This document shows positions 11,216 to 23,779 of a stretch of DNA of 64,000 nt, one piece after another. The stretch's first letter is position 1. Every line of letters starts with the position of its first letter. A program made the position numbers and the translations under genes. The notes beneath the pieces were generated by a model. The model was given only the letters and a program-made list of their open reading frames with translations, did no database searches and was not told the DNA's origin. The stretch covers positions 199,635,481 through 199,699,480 of the forward strand of contig NC_084798.1 in the NCBI RefSeq assembly GCF_963169125.1. Reading direction: 5' to 3'. Source of the stretch: Humulus lupulus. Its lineage: Eukaryota > Streptophyta > Magnoliopsida > Rosales > Cannabaceae.

Positions 11216-11328
11216 TTGACCCAGCTCATGAACGAGCTTCAAATTATTGAGCCTAACATGGGTAGACCTAGTAAAGGAGAAGAAAATAAGACTAATGTTG
11301 TTGCTGCTGATCCAGCTAAGATTGAAGC
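11216..11328 (+). pseudogene. gag fragment of copia-1, broken by a solo LTR
   Basis: The frame reads LTQLMNELQIIEPNMG and continues through AADPAKIEA, a typical copia gag segment between the capsid-like region and the zinc knuckle. It stops at the target duplication GAAGC (11324-11328) where the solo LTR begins, and continues in frame at 14056 on the other side. The upstream part of gag is not recognisable. Confidence 0.7.
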
Positions 11329-14050
11329 TGTAACTCCCATTTTCTTTTTACAAATTATAACAATTATGAAAGATAAGAGAAGATATTTTTATTCATTTTT
11401 GAGTGCATTACAATGCTAACCGAATGTTAGAGCTATTAAGTAAAGTGGAAGAATAACTAATGAATATGCAACTATAACATTCATGGGCATTTCATTAGTA
11501 TAATACCCATAGAATGATGCTAAATACAAGCAAACAATCACTAAAGTTATGAAAAATAAAGAGAAATTCATGTTTTGATGATGAATTTTATCTAGAAGGT
11601 TAAGAGATGAAGAAGTTGTGCAAATAAATGGTTGAAGGAACAAGTATTTATAGGGCAAAAACTAGCCGTTTATGACCGTTGGTGAATAGTGTTCATGACC
11701 GTTGGGGGTGTAGTTGTTTTCTATTATGGGATTTTAACAATTCTAAGTTGTTGAAGTAACCAATAGGTGGGAATAATTAATTTATGGGTGTTAGAGAAAC
11801 TTTTTCAGAAAAGTTTGTGAGTAAAAAATGCTAGACTAAGTATTATAAGAAGATTGGGAAATTTTCATTTTTTTACTATTCACCAGGCACTATTCATAGT
11901 GGGTCCCACAGTGGGGTCCGCAAGGGTCCCACAGTAGGGTCCACATGGGTCCCACAGCGGGGTCCACCCCATGGGTTCCACATGTTGATGCAGTAGTGAC
12001 ACATTGATGACTTAAGCAAATTACTATGCTTGATATTTTGAATATGTTATTATTCCACTATGCTTATTATTTTTAATATTTTATTAGAATAGTATCCCAA
12101 GTTTTTCCTATAAATAGCCCTTCCAAAACTCATCTTGAAATCACAAAAACCTCATTTCCTTTCTCTTACTCTACCCAAAAAAAATATTCTTAACATCCTT
12201 CTAAAGTTCTAAACCTCGGAGATCTAGGCGAAGTTCTGTCCATAACGCTAGCCTTTTAGGTAAGCTCTTCCCGAGCCTTTCTTTTCAGTTATTTAGTTAT
12301 TATATATGTATAGATTATTTTACTATGCCGTTATAATGCAAAAATTTATATATAGATTAATTTACTATGCCGTTATAATGCCAAAATTTATATATAGATT
12401 ATTTTACTATGCCGTTATAATGCAAAAATTTATATATAGATTAATTTACTATGCCGTTATAATTTATATATAGATTATTTTACTATGCCGTTATAATGCC
12501 AAAATTTATATATAGATTATTTTACTATGACGTTATAATGCCAAAAGTTATATGTAGATTATTTTACTATGCCGTTATAATACCAAAAATTTATATATAG
12601 ATTATTTTACTATAATGCCAAATTTATATATGGATTATGTTACCATGCCATTATAATGCCAAAATTTATATAGATTACTTTACTATGCCATTAAAATGCT
12701 AAAATTTATATATGGATTATTTTACCATGTCGTCATATTTTACAAATGCCAAAATTGAAATATGAACTATTTTTTTATGTATCCTCATAATAGTAAACTT
12801 ATATAGGCTATGGTCATACTTTGGACTATTATTATGGACTCTTATGACCTTATTCCCTATTATTATGGACAAGTATTATGACCTGGACTTTTCAGTATGA
12901 CCATGACCACGACTTTTAGATCAGGACCTTGTCATGGACAACTATAGTATGACCATACGCCTGAACATAAAATAAGCACTAAAACAGGAAAAATGGGATA
13001 ATAACAATATTAAGCTAACATTTCATAATGTAGATTTTATGTAATTTAATAGTTTGTGTTTTTATCAGGAAGCTAACAATTTCGATTGTTTTATCAAGAC
13101 GCAAGGTAAGTAGAATCCTCATCTACAATACAAGTCTTTTATGTGTCTTAGGTGCATTTATATGCTTTATATGTTATCCTGCCATGCTCTTATGCATAAG
13201 TTATTTTCAAGAATGTTATAATTATTATGCATAAGCACGCTTAATGTTCACAGACAAGTTATTGAAAACGTTAAAGTAGAGGTGCTGCTTGGGAGACCTA
13301 AGTCCCAAAAAAAAAAAAAAAAAATGTAAGGAGGGAGATGTACGTCCCTATATGATGAATGTTTATGAGGGAAATTCCCTATTATCATGTTTATGTTCAG
13401 GTGGGAATGTGATTCCCTATGTAATGCCGGCAGCAGCATCCTCTAGGGCCCAAAAGAAAGGAAAGTGAAAGAAAGAAAATACATAGCATGTTGCATGTTT
13501 ATTTTAATGCATATGAGGTAGTTATTCTACTTACTGAGCCTTAGCTCATCAGATAATGTTTTGTATTGTAGGTAAGAGACCCCAAATATAAATTGTTGAT
13601 GAGTATACGTGGGGCCAACATGACTGTACATATGGGGCTGACCTGAAGGGAGTGGAGTTCTGCTATGCTATTTTATAAATAAACAAGAAACTTGGTTTTA
13701 TTATATTTCATTAAAAGTATTTTGTGAACTTTATCATTTACTTAAAGCTTTAAAAAGTATTTCATGAACTTTGTAATTTACATAAAGCTTTTCAATTTAT
13801 CAGTTGGATACATTTTCATTTCTACGTTAAGGTGTAGTAACGCCACGAAAATGATTTATAAAAGTATTAAGATTTGTATGTAAGATAAAGTTTTTATCTA
13901 GTTGTGAGTATTGTGTGGTTAAGGTTATAAACATTATTTATGTATTGTTTAATAAAGTTTTTGTAAATTCAGAATTTCAGTATTGTCATATTTAGGTTAA
14001 AATTTGTTTTTACTCTATATATATGTATGTTAAGAAAGGAGGTCGTTACA
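11329..14050 (+). mobile_element. solo LTR of a chromovirus-like gypsy element
   Basis: A 2722-bp block begins TGTAACTCCC and ends GGTCGTTACA, flanked by perfect GAAGC copies (11324-11328 and 14051-14055). Removing it and one GAAGC restores the copia gag reading frame. There is no internal coding sequence, so it is a solo LTR left by LTR-LTR recombination. The stretch near 13530-13575 (ending GTAGGTAAGAG) matches the layout of the other two long gypsy LTRs here, read on the plus strand. It holds 41-bp tandem repeats, an A run (13308-13324) and a GGGTCCCAC-rich patch near 11898-11975. Confidence 0.85.
12300..12765 (+). repeat. 41-bp tandem array inside the solo LTR
   Basis: About eleven imperfect copies of a unit built on TATATAGATTATTTTACTAT followed by GCCGTTATAATGCCAAAAT. 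Some units are shortened (near 12463 and 12610). Units become more diverged toward the right end. Confidence 0.85.
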
Positions 14051-14055
14051 GAAGC

Positions 14056-14400
14056 TAACCCAACTTCGTCTTTGAAAGCTGGAAATAAGAGGAAAGGTGG
14101 ACAAAACAACAACCCCAAGCCTGTAAAGGCAACAAAGATGAGTGCACAACCAAATGCATAGACGCCTAAGGGGAAGAACAAGAAAAACAAGAAAGGTGAA
14201 GGTAAGTGTTTTCACTGCAAAGAGAAGGGGCATTGGAAACGAGATTGCCCCAAGTTTCTAGCAACAAAAAACAAAGGTAGTGATTATAGTTCATTTATCT
14301 TAGAAACATGTGTTTTAGAGAATGATAAATCTGTTTGGATTATTGATTCTAGATCTACCAACCATGTTTGCAACTCTTTACAGCTTCTTGAATCGTGGAA
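14056..14400 (+). pseudogene. gag zinc knuckle and start of protease of copia-1
   Basis: The frame continues from 11328 as NPTSSLKAGNKRK, a Lys/Asn/Gly-rich basic stretch, then the knuckle CFHCKEKGHWKRDC (CX2CX4HX4C). The protease follows with WIIDSRSTNHVCNS. The family motif is D-S-G; here the Gly is Arg, which should abolish the active site. A stop at 14159-14161 interrupts the basic stretch. Confidence 0.85.
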
Positions 14401-15705
14401 GGAAGTGGACGAAGGCGGCTTAATGCTTAGAGTTGGGAACGGAACGTTCGTTGCGGTCCAAGCTAGAGGAAGAGCTCATCTGAAGATCGGTAAAATTTTA
14501 ATCTTAAATGATGTATTTTTTATTTCGAATTTTAGTAGAAATTTAATTTCAGTTTCCATGTTGCAATTAGAACAATTTTTTATGACTTTCACAAGTTCTA
14601 ATATATCTATTTCTTTCAATGGATCACAATTGTGTATTGCATGTTTGGAAAACGGGCTTTATATTCTGCAACCTAACAAACCCCTCGCTCTTAAAAATGA
14701 TTTATTCAAAGTAGCTAAATCTAGGACCAATAAACGTCAAAAGACCGATAATGATAATATGACATATTTATGGCACTTGAGACTAGGTCACATTAGCTAT
14801 GATAGGATTCAAAGACTTACAAAGGATGGACTTTTGAGGGAACTCACCTTAGGTGAATTACCTGTCTGTGAATCTTGTCTAAAAGGCAAACTGACCAAGC
14901 GTCCATTCTCTGCTAAGGGTGATAGGGCCAAAGAACCACTTGGACTTGTGCATTCAGATGTTTATGGACCTTTGAATGTACAAGCCAGGGGTGGTTTTGA
15001 GTATTTTGTCACTTTCATTGATGATTACTCTAGATACTCATGTCTTTACCTAATGCATAGGAAATCTGAAACATTTTCAAAGTTTTAGGAATTCCTAGTG
15101 ATGGCTCAGAACCAATTAGGTAAAACGTTAAAGATCTTGCGATCTGATAGGGGTGGAGAATATTTTGATATGTAGTTCCAAGATCATTTAACTGAACTTG
15201 AGATTTTATCACAACTTACTGCCCCAGGTACTCCACAACAAAATGGTGTAGTAGAATGCCTGAACAAAACATTATTGGAAATGGTTAGATGCATGCTTAG
15301 TTACTCAACTCTACCAACTTCGTTCTGGGGACATGCAATTGAAACTACGAACGACATTCTCAATATCGTGCCGTCTAAATCAATCCCCAAAACACCTTTA
15401 GAACGTTGGAATGGACGTGAACCTAGTTTATGCCATTATAGAATCTGGGATGTCCCGCTCACGTCCTGAGGAAAAAGGAAGGAAAGCTAGAATCGCGAAC
15501 TGAAGTTTGCATGTTTGCCGGCTATCCTAAAGGTACTCGGGGTGGACTTTTCTATAGTCATTTAGAAAAGAAAGTGTTTACTTCTATGAATGCTACTTTT
15601 CTGGAAAATGACTATACCCAAAACTTCAAACCACGCAGCAAAGTAATTTTAGAGGAGATGGTTAAAGAATTGACTCCAACCAATGTTCCATCGTCATCAA
15701 CGTGA
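14401..15705 (+). pseudogene. protease end and integrase of copia-1
   Basis: The longest open part is 14405-15088 (227 codons). It contains the integrase zinc finger (HLRLGHISYDRI, then CESCLKGK). The catalytic core follows: first Asp in LVHSDVYGPL, second in RSDRGGEY, Glu in QQNGVVECLNKTL. Stops at 15086-15088 and 15173-15175, and a frameshift or stop near 15467, break it. The stretch 15511-15705 (CMFAGYPKGTRGGLFYS) is the usual C-terminal region of copia integrase. Confidence 0.9.
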
Positions 15706-17399
15706 GTTGATGATGAAGTTCCCACTCTTCATGTCCAACTGATGCAAGTCGATTTAAATGAAGATAGTACCACCGTTCCTAAGCAAACAGTCACGGAGCC
15801 TTGTCGTAGTAGGAGGGTTTCTAGGAACCCAGTTCGCTATGGTTTTGATGGTGACACCAATATGGTTGTTGGTGACACTAGTGATGATGATCTGTTGTCT
15901 TTCAAACAGGCAATGACAAGCCCTGAAAAGGAACTATGGCTCAAAGCCACGAAACTGGAAATTGAGTCCATGTACTCAAATTCCGTCTGGGATCTTGTGG
16001 AAGCACCTAGTGACTTTAGGGCCATTGGGTGCAAGTGGATCGACAAGAAGAAATGAGGTGTTGATGGAATATCGAGACTTATAAAGCTCGATTAGTGGCA
16101 AATAGTTATACCCAAAGAGAAGGCATGGACTATGAGGAAACTTTTAGTTCGGTAGCCATGCTCAAGTCCATAGGTATCCTCCTATCCATAACAGCCGCTC
16201 TCGACTATGAGATCTAGCAAATGGACGTCAAGACAGCTTTTATTAATGAAAAGCTTGACAAAGTCATTTATATGGATCAGCCAGAGGGATTTAAAATAGC
16301 TGGATAAGAAGGAAAAGTTTGAAAATTGAATAGGTCCATCTATGGACATAAGCAAGCTTCTCATTCCTGGAACCTTAGGTTTGATGAAATAATCAAAACC
16401 TATGGCTTTGAACAAAATATAGATGAGCCTTGTGTTTACCAACTAAGGCAAATCAAATAGTAGTATTCATGGTTCTTTATGTAGATGATATCTTACTCAT
16501 TGGAAACAATGTTAAGAAATTGTCAGATGTGAAGAATTGGCTGAGCACTCAATTCCAGATGAAGAATTTGGGTGAAGCAAGTTATGTTCTAGGTATCCAG
16601 ATCATTAGGGATAGAAAGAATAGACTCTTGGCTCTATCTCAAGTAGCTTACATAGATAAAGTGCTTGAACAATTCTCAATAAAGAATTCCAAGAAAGGAC
16701 GTTTACCATCCCGCCATGGAATTCATCTTTCAAAGAAGCAGTCTCCCCAGAATCCTGAAGAAGAAGATGCAATGAGAAAAGTTCCTTACGCATTTGCAGT
16801 TGGAAGTCTGATGTATATCATGTTGTGTACTAGACCAGATATTTTCTATGCAGTGGGAGTAGTGAGCATGTATCAGTTAAACCCAGAACTAAAACATTGG
16901 ATAGCAGTTAAGCATATCCTGAAGTATTCAAGGTGGACTAGGGATTATATGTTAGTCTACAAGGGTGGTGTTCTGAACCTTGTAGGCTACACCGATTCAA
17001 ATTTTCAGACTGATGTCAAAGACATGAAGTCTACTTCTGGAATGGTGTTTACTCTTGGGGTGGAGCTGTGATATGGAGAAGTGTAAAGCAGTCTGCAATC
17101 TCAGATTCCACCATGGAGGCTGAGTACATAGTCGCGTCAGAAGCAACTAAGGAAATATTTTGGCTAAAGAAGTTCTATTCGGATCTTGGTGTCATTCTAG
17201 AAATGGATAAACCGCTTGTGTTGTTTTGTGAAAATATAGAAGCGATAGCCAACTCGAAAGAACCTCGTAGTCACAAGAGGAGTAAGCATATAGAAAGGAA
17301 GTATCACATTATTCGAGAATATGTGGCCAGGGGAGATGTGAAGGTTATGAAGATTGCATCTGAAGATAATCTTGCAGATCCGTTTACAAAGACACTACC
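15706..17399 (+). pseudogene. reverse transcriptase and RNase H of copia-1
   Basis: 15742-16056 encodes the region before and at the start of the reverse transcriptase (ELWLKATKLEIESM, then IGCKWIDKKK). After a frameshift near 16060-16070 the fingers and palm continue (QMDVKTAFINEKLDKVIYMD). After a second shift near 16440, FMVLYVDDILLIGNN carries the intact YVDD catalytic box. RNase H follows with GYTDSNFQ and DSTMEAEYIVAS. The C-terminal HKRSKHIERKYH and LADPFTKTLP lead to the insertion of the Tekay-like element at 17400. The last codons reappear at 27990-28052. At least two frameshifts and several stops are present. Confidence 0.9.
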
Positions 17400-20051
17400 T
17401 GTAACACCCTAAACTCCAGGGACCGTTACGTTGTGCATTTTAAACAGTGCTAAACTCGTTAATCGAGTCATTTGGCCATAATCGTGTAACTAAGTATGAT
17501 TAGCAGTTTAGGGTTAAAATTTTTGGTTAAGATATAACGTTTCACTAAAATGTTTACCGTATACATTGGGATCCCAAAAATATAATCTAAAGTTTACTTA
17601 CAAGAAAATATTTACAACCAGTCGTTCTAAGCAACAAAACAGGGTTTAACACTAGTTCCTCTTTCAACCCTCGACCATGGTGGTCGAGCAGCCGCATATG
17701 TACATATCGTCACATAAGCTTTCCAACTCAAGGATGATCCAGCTTTCTTTTGCCTTTACCTGAACAATAATACCCGTGAGCCAAAGCCCAACAAGAAAAC
17801 TCAATATGCTCATGAACAATAATAACATATTACTAAATCATAATATGCATGCCTTGCAATAGTAGCCCTATTCACGCATGCAAGTAAGTCCAAATAATAA
17901 TGGTTGTGGGTCGTGCCCTCCTGTATGGATGACTATCAAGTCAATCCTAAACAGATGAGTGATTAACACTGCAGGTTCCGATAACCATGCTTGGGCTTGT
18001 ATCCCTAATCAAATGAGTGACAGAGGAGTAAGTCACTAACATGGGTTTCGCACCCTCATATGAGTGACTAATGAGCAACTCACTAATTTAAACCAGATGA
18101 GTGACTAATGAGCAAGTCACTAATTTAAACCAAATGAGTGACTAATGGGCAAGTCACTAATTTAAACCAGATGAGTGACTAACGAGCAAGTCACTAACAT
18201 GGGATCTGCCCCCTTAGCCATGTGACGATACAGTCACCTGAGCCTTCTAGCCCTGGCTCTGAGTAACTAGTCATAGACTAGACAAGCGCTTATAATTTTC
18301 ATCGAACTTGAGGTCGGTCTGGCATTAATGCTTATGGTGATTCATTCAATGCAGATGTTGATTAGATCTAATCTTTTATCAGCTCTGCGTTCATGACGCT
18401 TATGCCGCTCCTAACTCTTAGGTCAGTAACATACGACCAGTGCTCAAAACTATTGTCGAACTTGACTAGTAAGTCACAGTTTCACAGCTAGTTCTGACAC
18501 CATTGCCAATTCTGACTAGTAAGTCAATGCCATTCATAAGTAAGCAATGCTACCAGGCATATATCATATGTCAAATATCTAAATATAGGGCATTCAACAT
18601 GCTTACTTAACAATTGCTAGAATAATTAGGATCATGCACAAACACAGAGACTCAAGCTCTGATCAACCTCATATTCAATATTCATGGCATGCCCTAACCA
18701 CATGTTTCTCGTGCATCACATACGGGGTGCAGTTTTCTTACCTCTGGTTTGAGCAAGAAATAACAATTGAACGACCCTTGAGAACGATCGATCCTTTAAT
18801 CCCTTAGCAGTCACCTAGTCATAACCAAATACAACCTCCAATTAATGAAATCAACAATAATAGGGTCTTGACCTAAACCTCACTCCTGGGACCCCGAATT
18901 GTACCCCAACGGTGAGTAGATTCGATCCCGAGCCTTAGGAATTGAAACCCCGAGCCAAAAACCCTTAAAACACCCAAAACAGGATTTTGAAGAAACAGGG
19001 TAGCGCTGTAGCGCTACCCCCCTAGCGCCCCAGCGCCCTAAGCAGACACCAAACCCCTCAGCTAGCACTGTAGCGCCCCCTAGTGGGCGCTGTAGTGCTA
19101 TAACCAGGCAGAAATGCCCTGGTTCTTCTCCCCTTCGATTCCACTAATTCTAACCTGAACCAAAAGCTTCCAAACCTCATTTTAAGTCACAAATGAACAC
19201 AAAAACTATCTACACATGTCCTAGGCATCATAACCTAAGAAACCCTTGTCAAAAGCTCCCATCAAAACTCAAATTTCAAACCAAAAACCCAACTGAACTA
19301 AAGTTTTAATGGCTAAAAACTCACCTCAATCTCATAGCATCCTCTTCAATGGTAGAGCACAACCCAAAACCCTCAAGGCTTGGTTCCTTAGCTTGGTTCC
19401 TCAAAAAGAGCTTAAAAATTCAGAGAAAAATGGTGTACGGGAGAGAAAGTGAAGGAGACTCTGTTTTCTTAAGCTTTCTACAACTTTATGGTTGATATAA
19501 ATCCTTCAGGGACAAAAGACCTAAATGCCCTCAAGCTTAAATAAGAGCCTTAACAGCCACCAAGGGCAAAATCGTCATTTCTCGCCTATCTCGTTAATCA
19601 TAACTAACGCCCTCAAATTCCTGATATTCTCAACATTCTCAAATGCGAATAAATCATATCCCATTACCCTTTAGTTCTCGGTAATGATCTAATCCTCAAA
19701 TCACCCCGAGACTCACCCTGAGCCCCGAAATTAATCCCGTTATGACCAGACCGAAAACTTGCATTTCATGATCGTCTCATGCCGAATGGCTCGAAAAAAA
19801 TCCACATATAATGTGGTATTATTTATAATTCACCTACATGCATGAAAATACACAATTATGCCTCAACAGGCCAAATTACCAAAATACCATTATAATTAAA
19901 AATGGACCCATATGCATGCATTTATCAGCGTATTATAATATAACTCACAAAAACATGCATATAATCATTTGATGGCATAATAAATCAATTATGGTCCTCC
20001 CGGCCTCCTAATCAAGGTCCTAAACCTTATTAGGAAATTTGAGGCATTACA
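17400..20051 (-). repeat. 3' LTR of the Tekay-like element
   Basis: On the plus strand it starts TGTAACACCCTAAACTCC and ends GAGGCATTACA. On the element strand it is preceded by TTCGAGGATGAAATTTCTGT and AAGGAGGGGATAG, the end of the chromodomain frame and the polypurine tract typical of this clade. It is homologous to the solo LTR 24680-27131, sharing for instance AGCTCTGCGTTCATGACGCT (18384 and 25523), but the two have diverged widely. A palindromic GC island (18990-19105) and 37-bp repeats lie inside. Confidence 0.85.
18060..18203 (+). repeat. 37-bp tandem repeat in the Tekay-like LTR
   Basis: Four units built on ATGAGTGACTAATGAGCAAG followed by TCACTAATTTAAACCAG. The homologous part of the solo LTR near 25170-25200 has related words (GTGACAGTTGTAAAAGTCAC) but no array, so the array arose after the two LTRs separated. 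Confidence 0.8.
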
Positions 20052-20208
20052 ACTATCCCCTCCTTACAGAAATTTCATCCTCGAAATTTATCTGAATCGC
20101 TCAGAACATAAGTTTCACACAGCTGATTCCAATTTCCCAGGTCGTTCCCTCGATCTCACTGTCTCTGTAACATACCTTGACTCAAGGTATAACTTTGTTC
20201 CTCAGAAC
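20052..20208 (-). pseudogene. C-terminal (chromodomain) end of Tekay-like pol and polypurine tract
   Basis: On the minus strand, after the solo LTR, the decayed sequence reads close to VLRNKVIPL. It ends in a GATAAATTTCGAGGATGAAA tail, the usual end of chromodomain-type integrases. AAGGAGGGGATAG at 20053-20065 is the polypurine tract next to the LTR. Stops are present. Confidence 0.6.
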
Positions 20209-20213
20209 CTTAT

Positions 20214-21427
20214 TGTTGCGAATTTTTACTACTGCGCAAGTATACGCAATCGAATAAACAAGTAATAGTAGTGGAAATATATTATCGTTCCGTCAGGGAA
20301 TTGATCTAATAATTACCAATAGCAAAATTTTATTTCTATTTGACTAATGAAATTTTAATGACAATTAACAATGAACAATAAACTAAGAAAGCACAATTTA
20401 ATTAACGAAATTTAATATACGTGAAAGATTAGAGTATTCTAATTTCATCAACCTTCAATTCTATTCAATCAATAATACAACTAATATGTTTCTTTGATTT
20501 ATGATTATAGCAAGTTTACTATTGACAATTCTATTCTCTCTCAAGATATAAAATATTCAGTTTACCTGTGAATTCTCTACATGTCTGTGATAAATTCGAC
20601 ACATAAACCGCATTAAGAACAAAAACCTAATTGCTACACAAACCAATTTGATACTTTCGTTCTAAATTGAAATCTATGTCTATTGTCTAAAGCTATTCCA
20701 ATTCTCACTTTTCAGATATTGAATTAAAACCAATAATCATGCAACAGATGGCCAATCAATTACAAGCATTAAACATAAGAACAATAAATAACCATAAATT
20801 CAAAGATTCATAGAAATTGCATTAAAGACGAATAGAATATCCAGTGACTACATTAAAATACTCTAAATACGAATTTAGTTCATAATATTAAACTTCATCA
20901 CACAATCTAAAATTCAAAAGCATAAATAAACACAAACAAAATAAACGTAGATTCTTCTCTGTTTCTTTTCCTCTACCGTCAGAATGCTTCCTCTTGTTCT
21001 GTCCTTTTCGATCTTCTTTTTATTCTTTTTACAAAAAAATCCAAAAACCTACGAATTTCCATAAAAATTTCCAAAAATGCCCTCGTGCCGATATATCGCC
21101 TATGATTCTGCGATATATCGCCTGTTGAATGTGCTCGATAAAAACGCAAGTTTCTGATGTCATTTCTGCAAAGCCAAAATTTGAAATTCCTTCTTATGCC
21201 TATATATCGCCCAAGGCAGGCGATATATCGCCGGTACCGAATTTCCCAAATGGTCACCAATTCTGACTACTCAAACAAATATTTATCAACATTCTCGAAC
21301 AAATCAGAATTATTACGACACACTGCACAAGTTCACCAAACAGATTAAATAGAAACTTTCTCTTGAGAAAAACAACCAAATCAATCTGAAAATGTTATAA
21401 ATAAGCGTATATATTGTACGCTTATCA
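20214..21427. mobile_element. solo LTR, 1.2 kb, unassigned family
   Basis: A 1214-bp block begins TGTTGCGAATTTTTACTACT and ends GTACGCTTATCA, with perfect CTTAT copies on both sides (20209-20213, 21428-21432). It contains no protein motif. Near 21088-21235 the palindromic word GGCGATATATCGCC, or close variants, occurs four times. The open frames at 20979-21348 run through this patch and are not supported as genes. Confidence 0.8.
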
Positions 21428-21432
21428 CTTAT

Positions 21433-22520
21433 TTTTTGTTTCATGTCTGAACTGGCTATTCCTTACAGGATAGCTTAGCCTAAATCTCCAAATTCCCATA
21501 ACTTAACTCATGAGTTTCCTTTAACCCATGTCCTTAACATGGAATTATAAAATACATTGTATACAACTAATAGTGCCAAACCTAAGGCCCATCCAAAGGC
21601 AATATGACCGATCCTATCCAGGATTCAAACGATCATATAAATCTAGGGCTCAACTTTCCCCTATCTCCTCACCATTTTCCATGGTGATACTTTAAGGAAG
21701 ATACAATCTTCTATTTGGAACTCCACGTTCCTGATTTTCTATTCAGTAAGACTTTTCCATTTACTCTGAGAAGTGATCATCCAAGCTTTAACCTCTAATA
21801 ATCTCAATGGTCCCCTGAACTACCTCAGGATCCAAAATCAACACCTCACCCATCTCATTCCAATGAACAGGTGATAAACATTCTCAAACATACCTCATCT
21901 CATAAGGTACCTTTCCAATATTGGATAACTCTCTCTCTGATTTACCATCAGTCTGAGGATAATATACTGTACTGAATTCCATCCATATACTCATCGCCTT
22001 CCTTAACCCTTCCAAGACCTGGAAGTAAAACTAAGTCTTCTTCTGATAAGATGAACCTTGAATTCTCAAGAAGGCACATTATCTCTCTCACATAGAGACT
22101 TGAATATTGATCAGCTGTGTTCACTGATAGAAATGAGCTGATTTAATATATTGTTCCATAATGACCTAATCTAAATCACGCTGACCCACCATCTTGGGCA
22201 GCCCCACCGCTAAACCCATCGCGATGTTTCCTTATTTCCACTATAGAATACTCAAAGGCTGTAATAGCCTTACTGATTTCTGATACTCTATTTTGTTCTG
22301 CTAACAAATTAAGAACTTTGCCACATATACCATTATGTCCCTCTCCATCCCAGGTCATCACTATAAAACTTTCAAACTCTGATACACTGTCATGATGCCT
22401 GAATGAAGAGAATAAGAGAGTAGCATGAGATTCATCCAGAATCCCCCAATTAATCCCAGTGTTCATCGGATTCCAAATCTGATCCTTATACCTCAATAAA
22501 TTCATACCTGACACTGTTTA
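21433..22520 (-). pseudogene. integrase remnant of the Tekay-like element
   Basis: On the minus strand the open frame 22176-22514 begins MNLLRYKDQIWNP and continues ILDESHAT, like the start of chromovirus integrase (the usual wording is close to LRYKDRIYVP and ILDEAH). Further on, near 21925-21960, codons resembling YHPQTDGQSERVIQ are recognisable through stops. The region near 21840-21870 (SPVHWNEMGEVLIL) and on to about 21600 matches the C-terminal part. Many stops and probable internal deletions make exact limits uncertain. Confidence 0.6.
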
Positions 22521-22779
22521 AACCTTAGCTAATCCAGCTAAGATTTTCCACTCAATCTTTCCTATCTGTGGTTCACTTAATCATTTTCCTTTTGATCCTT
22601 TCCACAATGAAAATCTCAAGCATAAAACTGGCCATCCGGCCCACCAGAAACTCTACTCTAGTTCTGGTCATATCCTTTAACCAACATGTTGCATAAGCAA
22701 TCACTTTTCCCTGTCACTAAGGTTTCATAACAACTTACTAACTGGTTCTGGTCTTTAAGAAGAATCAAAACTCTTTCCC

Positions 22780-23270
22780 GAGGCACATATAATATCCTGC
22801 TCGTCCAAGGAAACCCCTGCCTCTAAGGCGTTCCTTGACCTTGGCAAATCTCCAACTGAGAATATACCATAATACTGTCATCCAAGACGATCACAAATTC
22901 AATACAAATAATCCTTGAATACTATGTTCATCTGATTCATCAAAGCAATCTTGGCATTAACCAAATCCTCAAAATATACTCAGCACTTCTAGTGCCCTTA
23001 TCTGGTACAATAGTCAGTCTTTTGCATATTCTTCTCCTTGATCTTCAACTGGTACTAACCAGATCAAAGATCAACCTTGGAGAATATCATCTTACCCAAT
23101 AACTGAATCCTTTAATTCTTACAACTCTGCTGAGCTGTTTAAAATAGTGCCCTAGATCTGATTCCATTCGTGGCACCAATCCAATCACCATTCCATCTTT
23201 TCGTATAAAGGTAACCCTGGAAAATCCCCTGGAAGCACATCCAGAAACTCACAGACTAATCCAGTCTGTC
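22780..23270 (-). pseudogene. reverse transcriptase remnant of the Tekay-like element
   Basis: The minus strand of about 22840-23110 reads, with stops, as FSKVDL, YQLKIKEKNMQKT, ALMNQMNIVFKDYLY and then a decayed form of the catalytic box (L-D-D replaced by L-G). These match in order the palm motifs of gypsy reverse transcriptase. No open frame of useful length survives. The rest of 22521-23780 is presumably decayed pol but I cannot place domains in it. Confidence 0.55.
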
Positions 23271-23779
23271 CTGATCCCACTGGCATAATCTAAGTGGTAT
23301 CCATCACACTAGCTAGGAGTTCTATGCATCCTCCTGCAATAGATCTCTAGCTCTAAATACAGATGTCATCAGCATACAAAATCCATGCACAGTACCAACT
23401 ACCACAAGGGTTTCCACTCTCAACCCAAGAGTTACTATCCTTTTCTTGCAATTTAACATTGCCCCACACTTGGTTAACCAATCCATATCCTAGATCATCC
23501 TGAAGTCATGCATAACCAACTTTATCAACACCATTGATGAGTTCTTTTCACCATAATCCAACTCATCTCTTGAATCACCAATACAATATTACTTTCCCAT
23601 CATAACATAACCATGTGATCTGCATAACAACTCTATGCCTCTATATATGCAACAAACAAAGAAACAGCATGGCACCAAAACATGTCAGCATAATACAAAA
23701 TCAGAACTAGAAAGCTTACCTATCATTCCTGAGGAACCAGTCTCAGTCTCCAACTCTGACTGCCTCAGAATGAACACTT

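Noticed and set aside
11174..11419. Single 81-codon gene
   Set aside because: The first part is copia gag, but from 11329 it reads into a solo LTR; it is two unrelated sequences joined.
20979..21348. Arg/Tyr-rich open frames around the GATATATCGCC repeats
   Set aside because: They are the translation of a palindromic repeat inside a solo LTR with CTTAT target copies.
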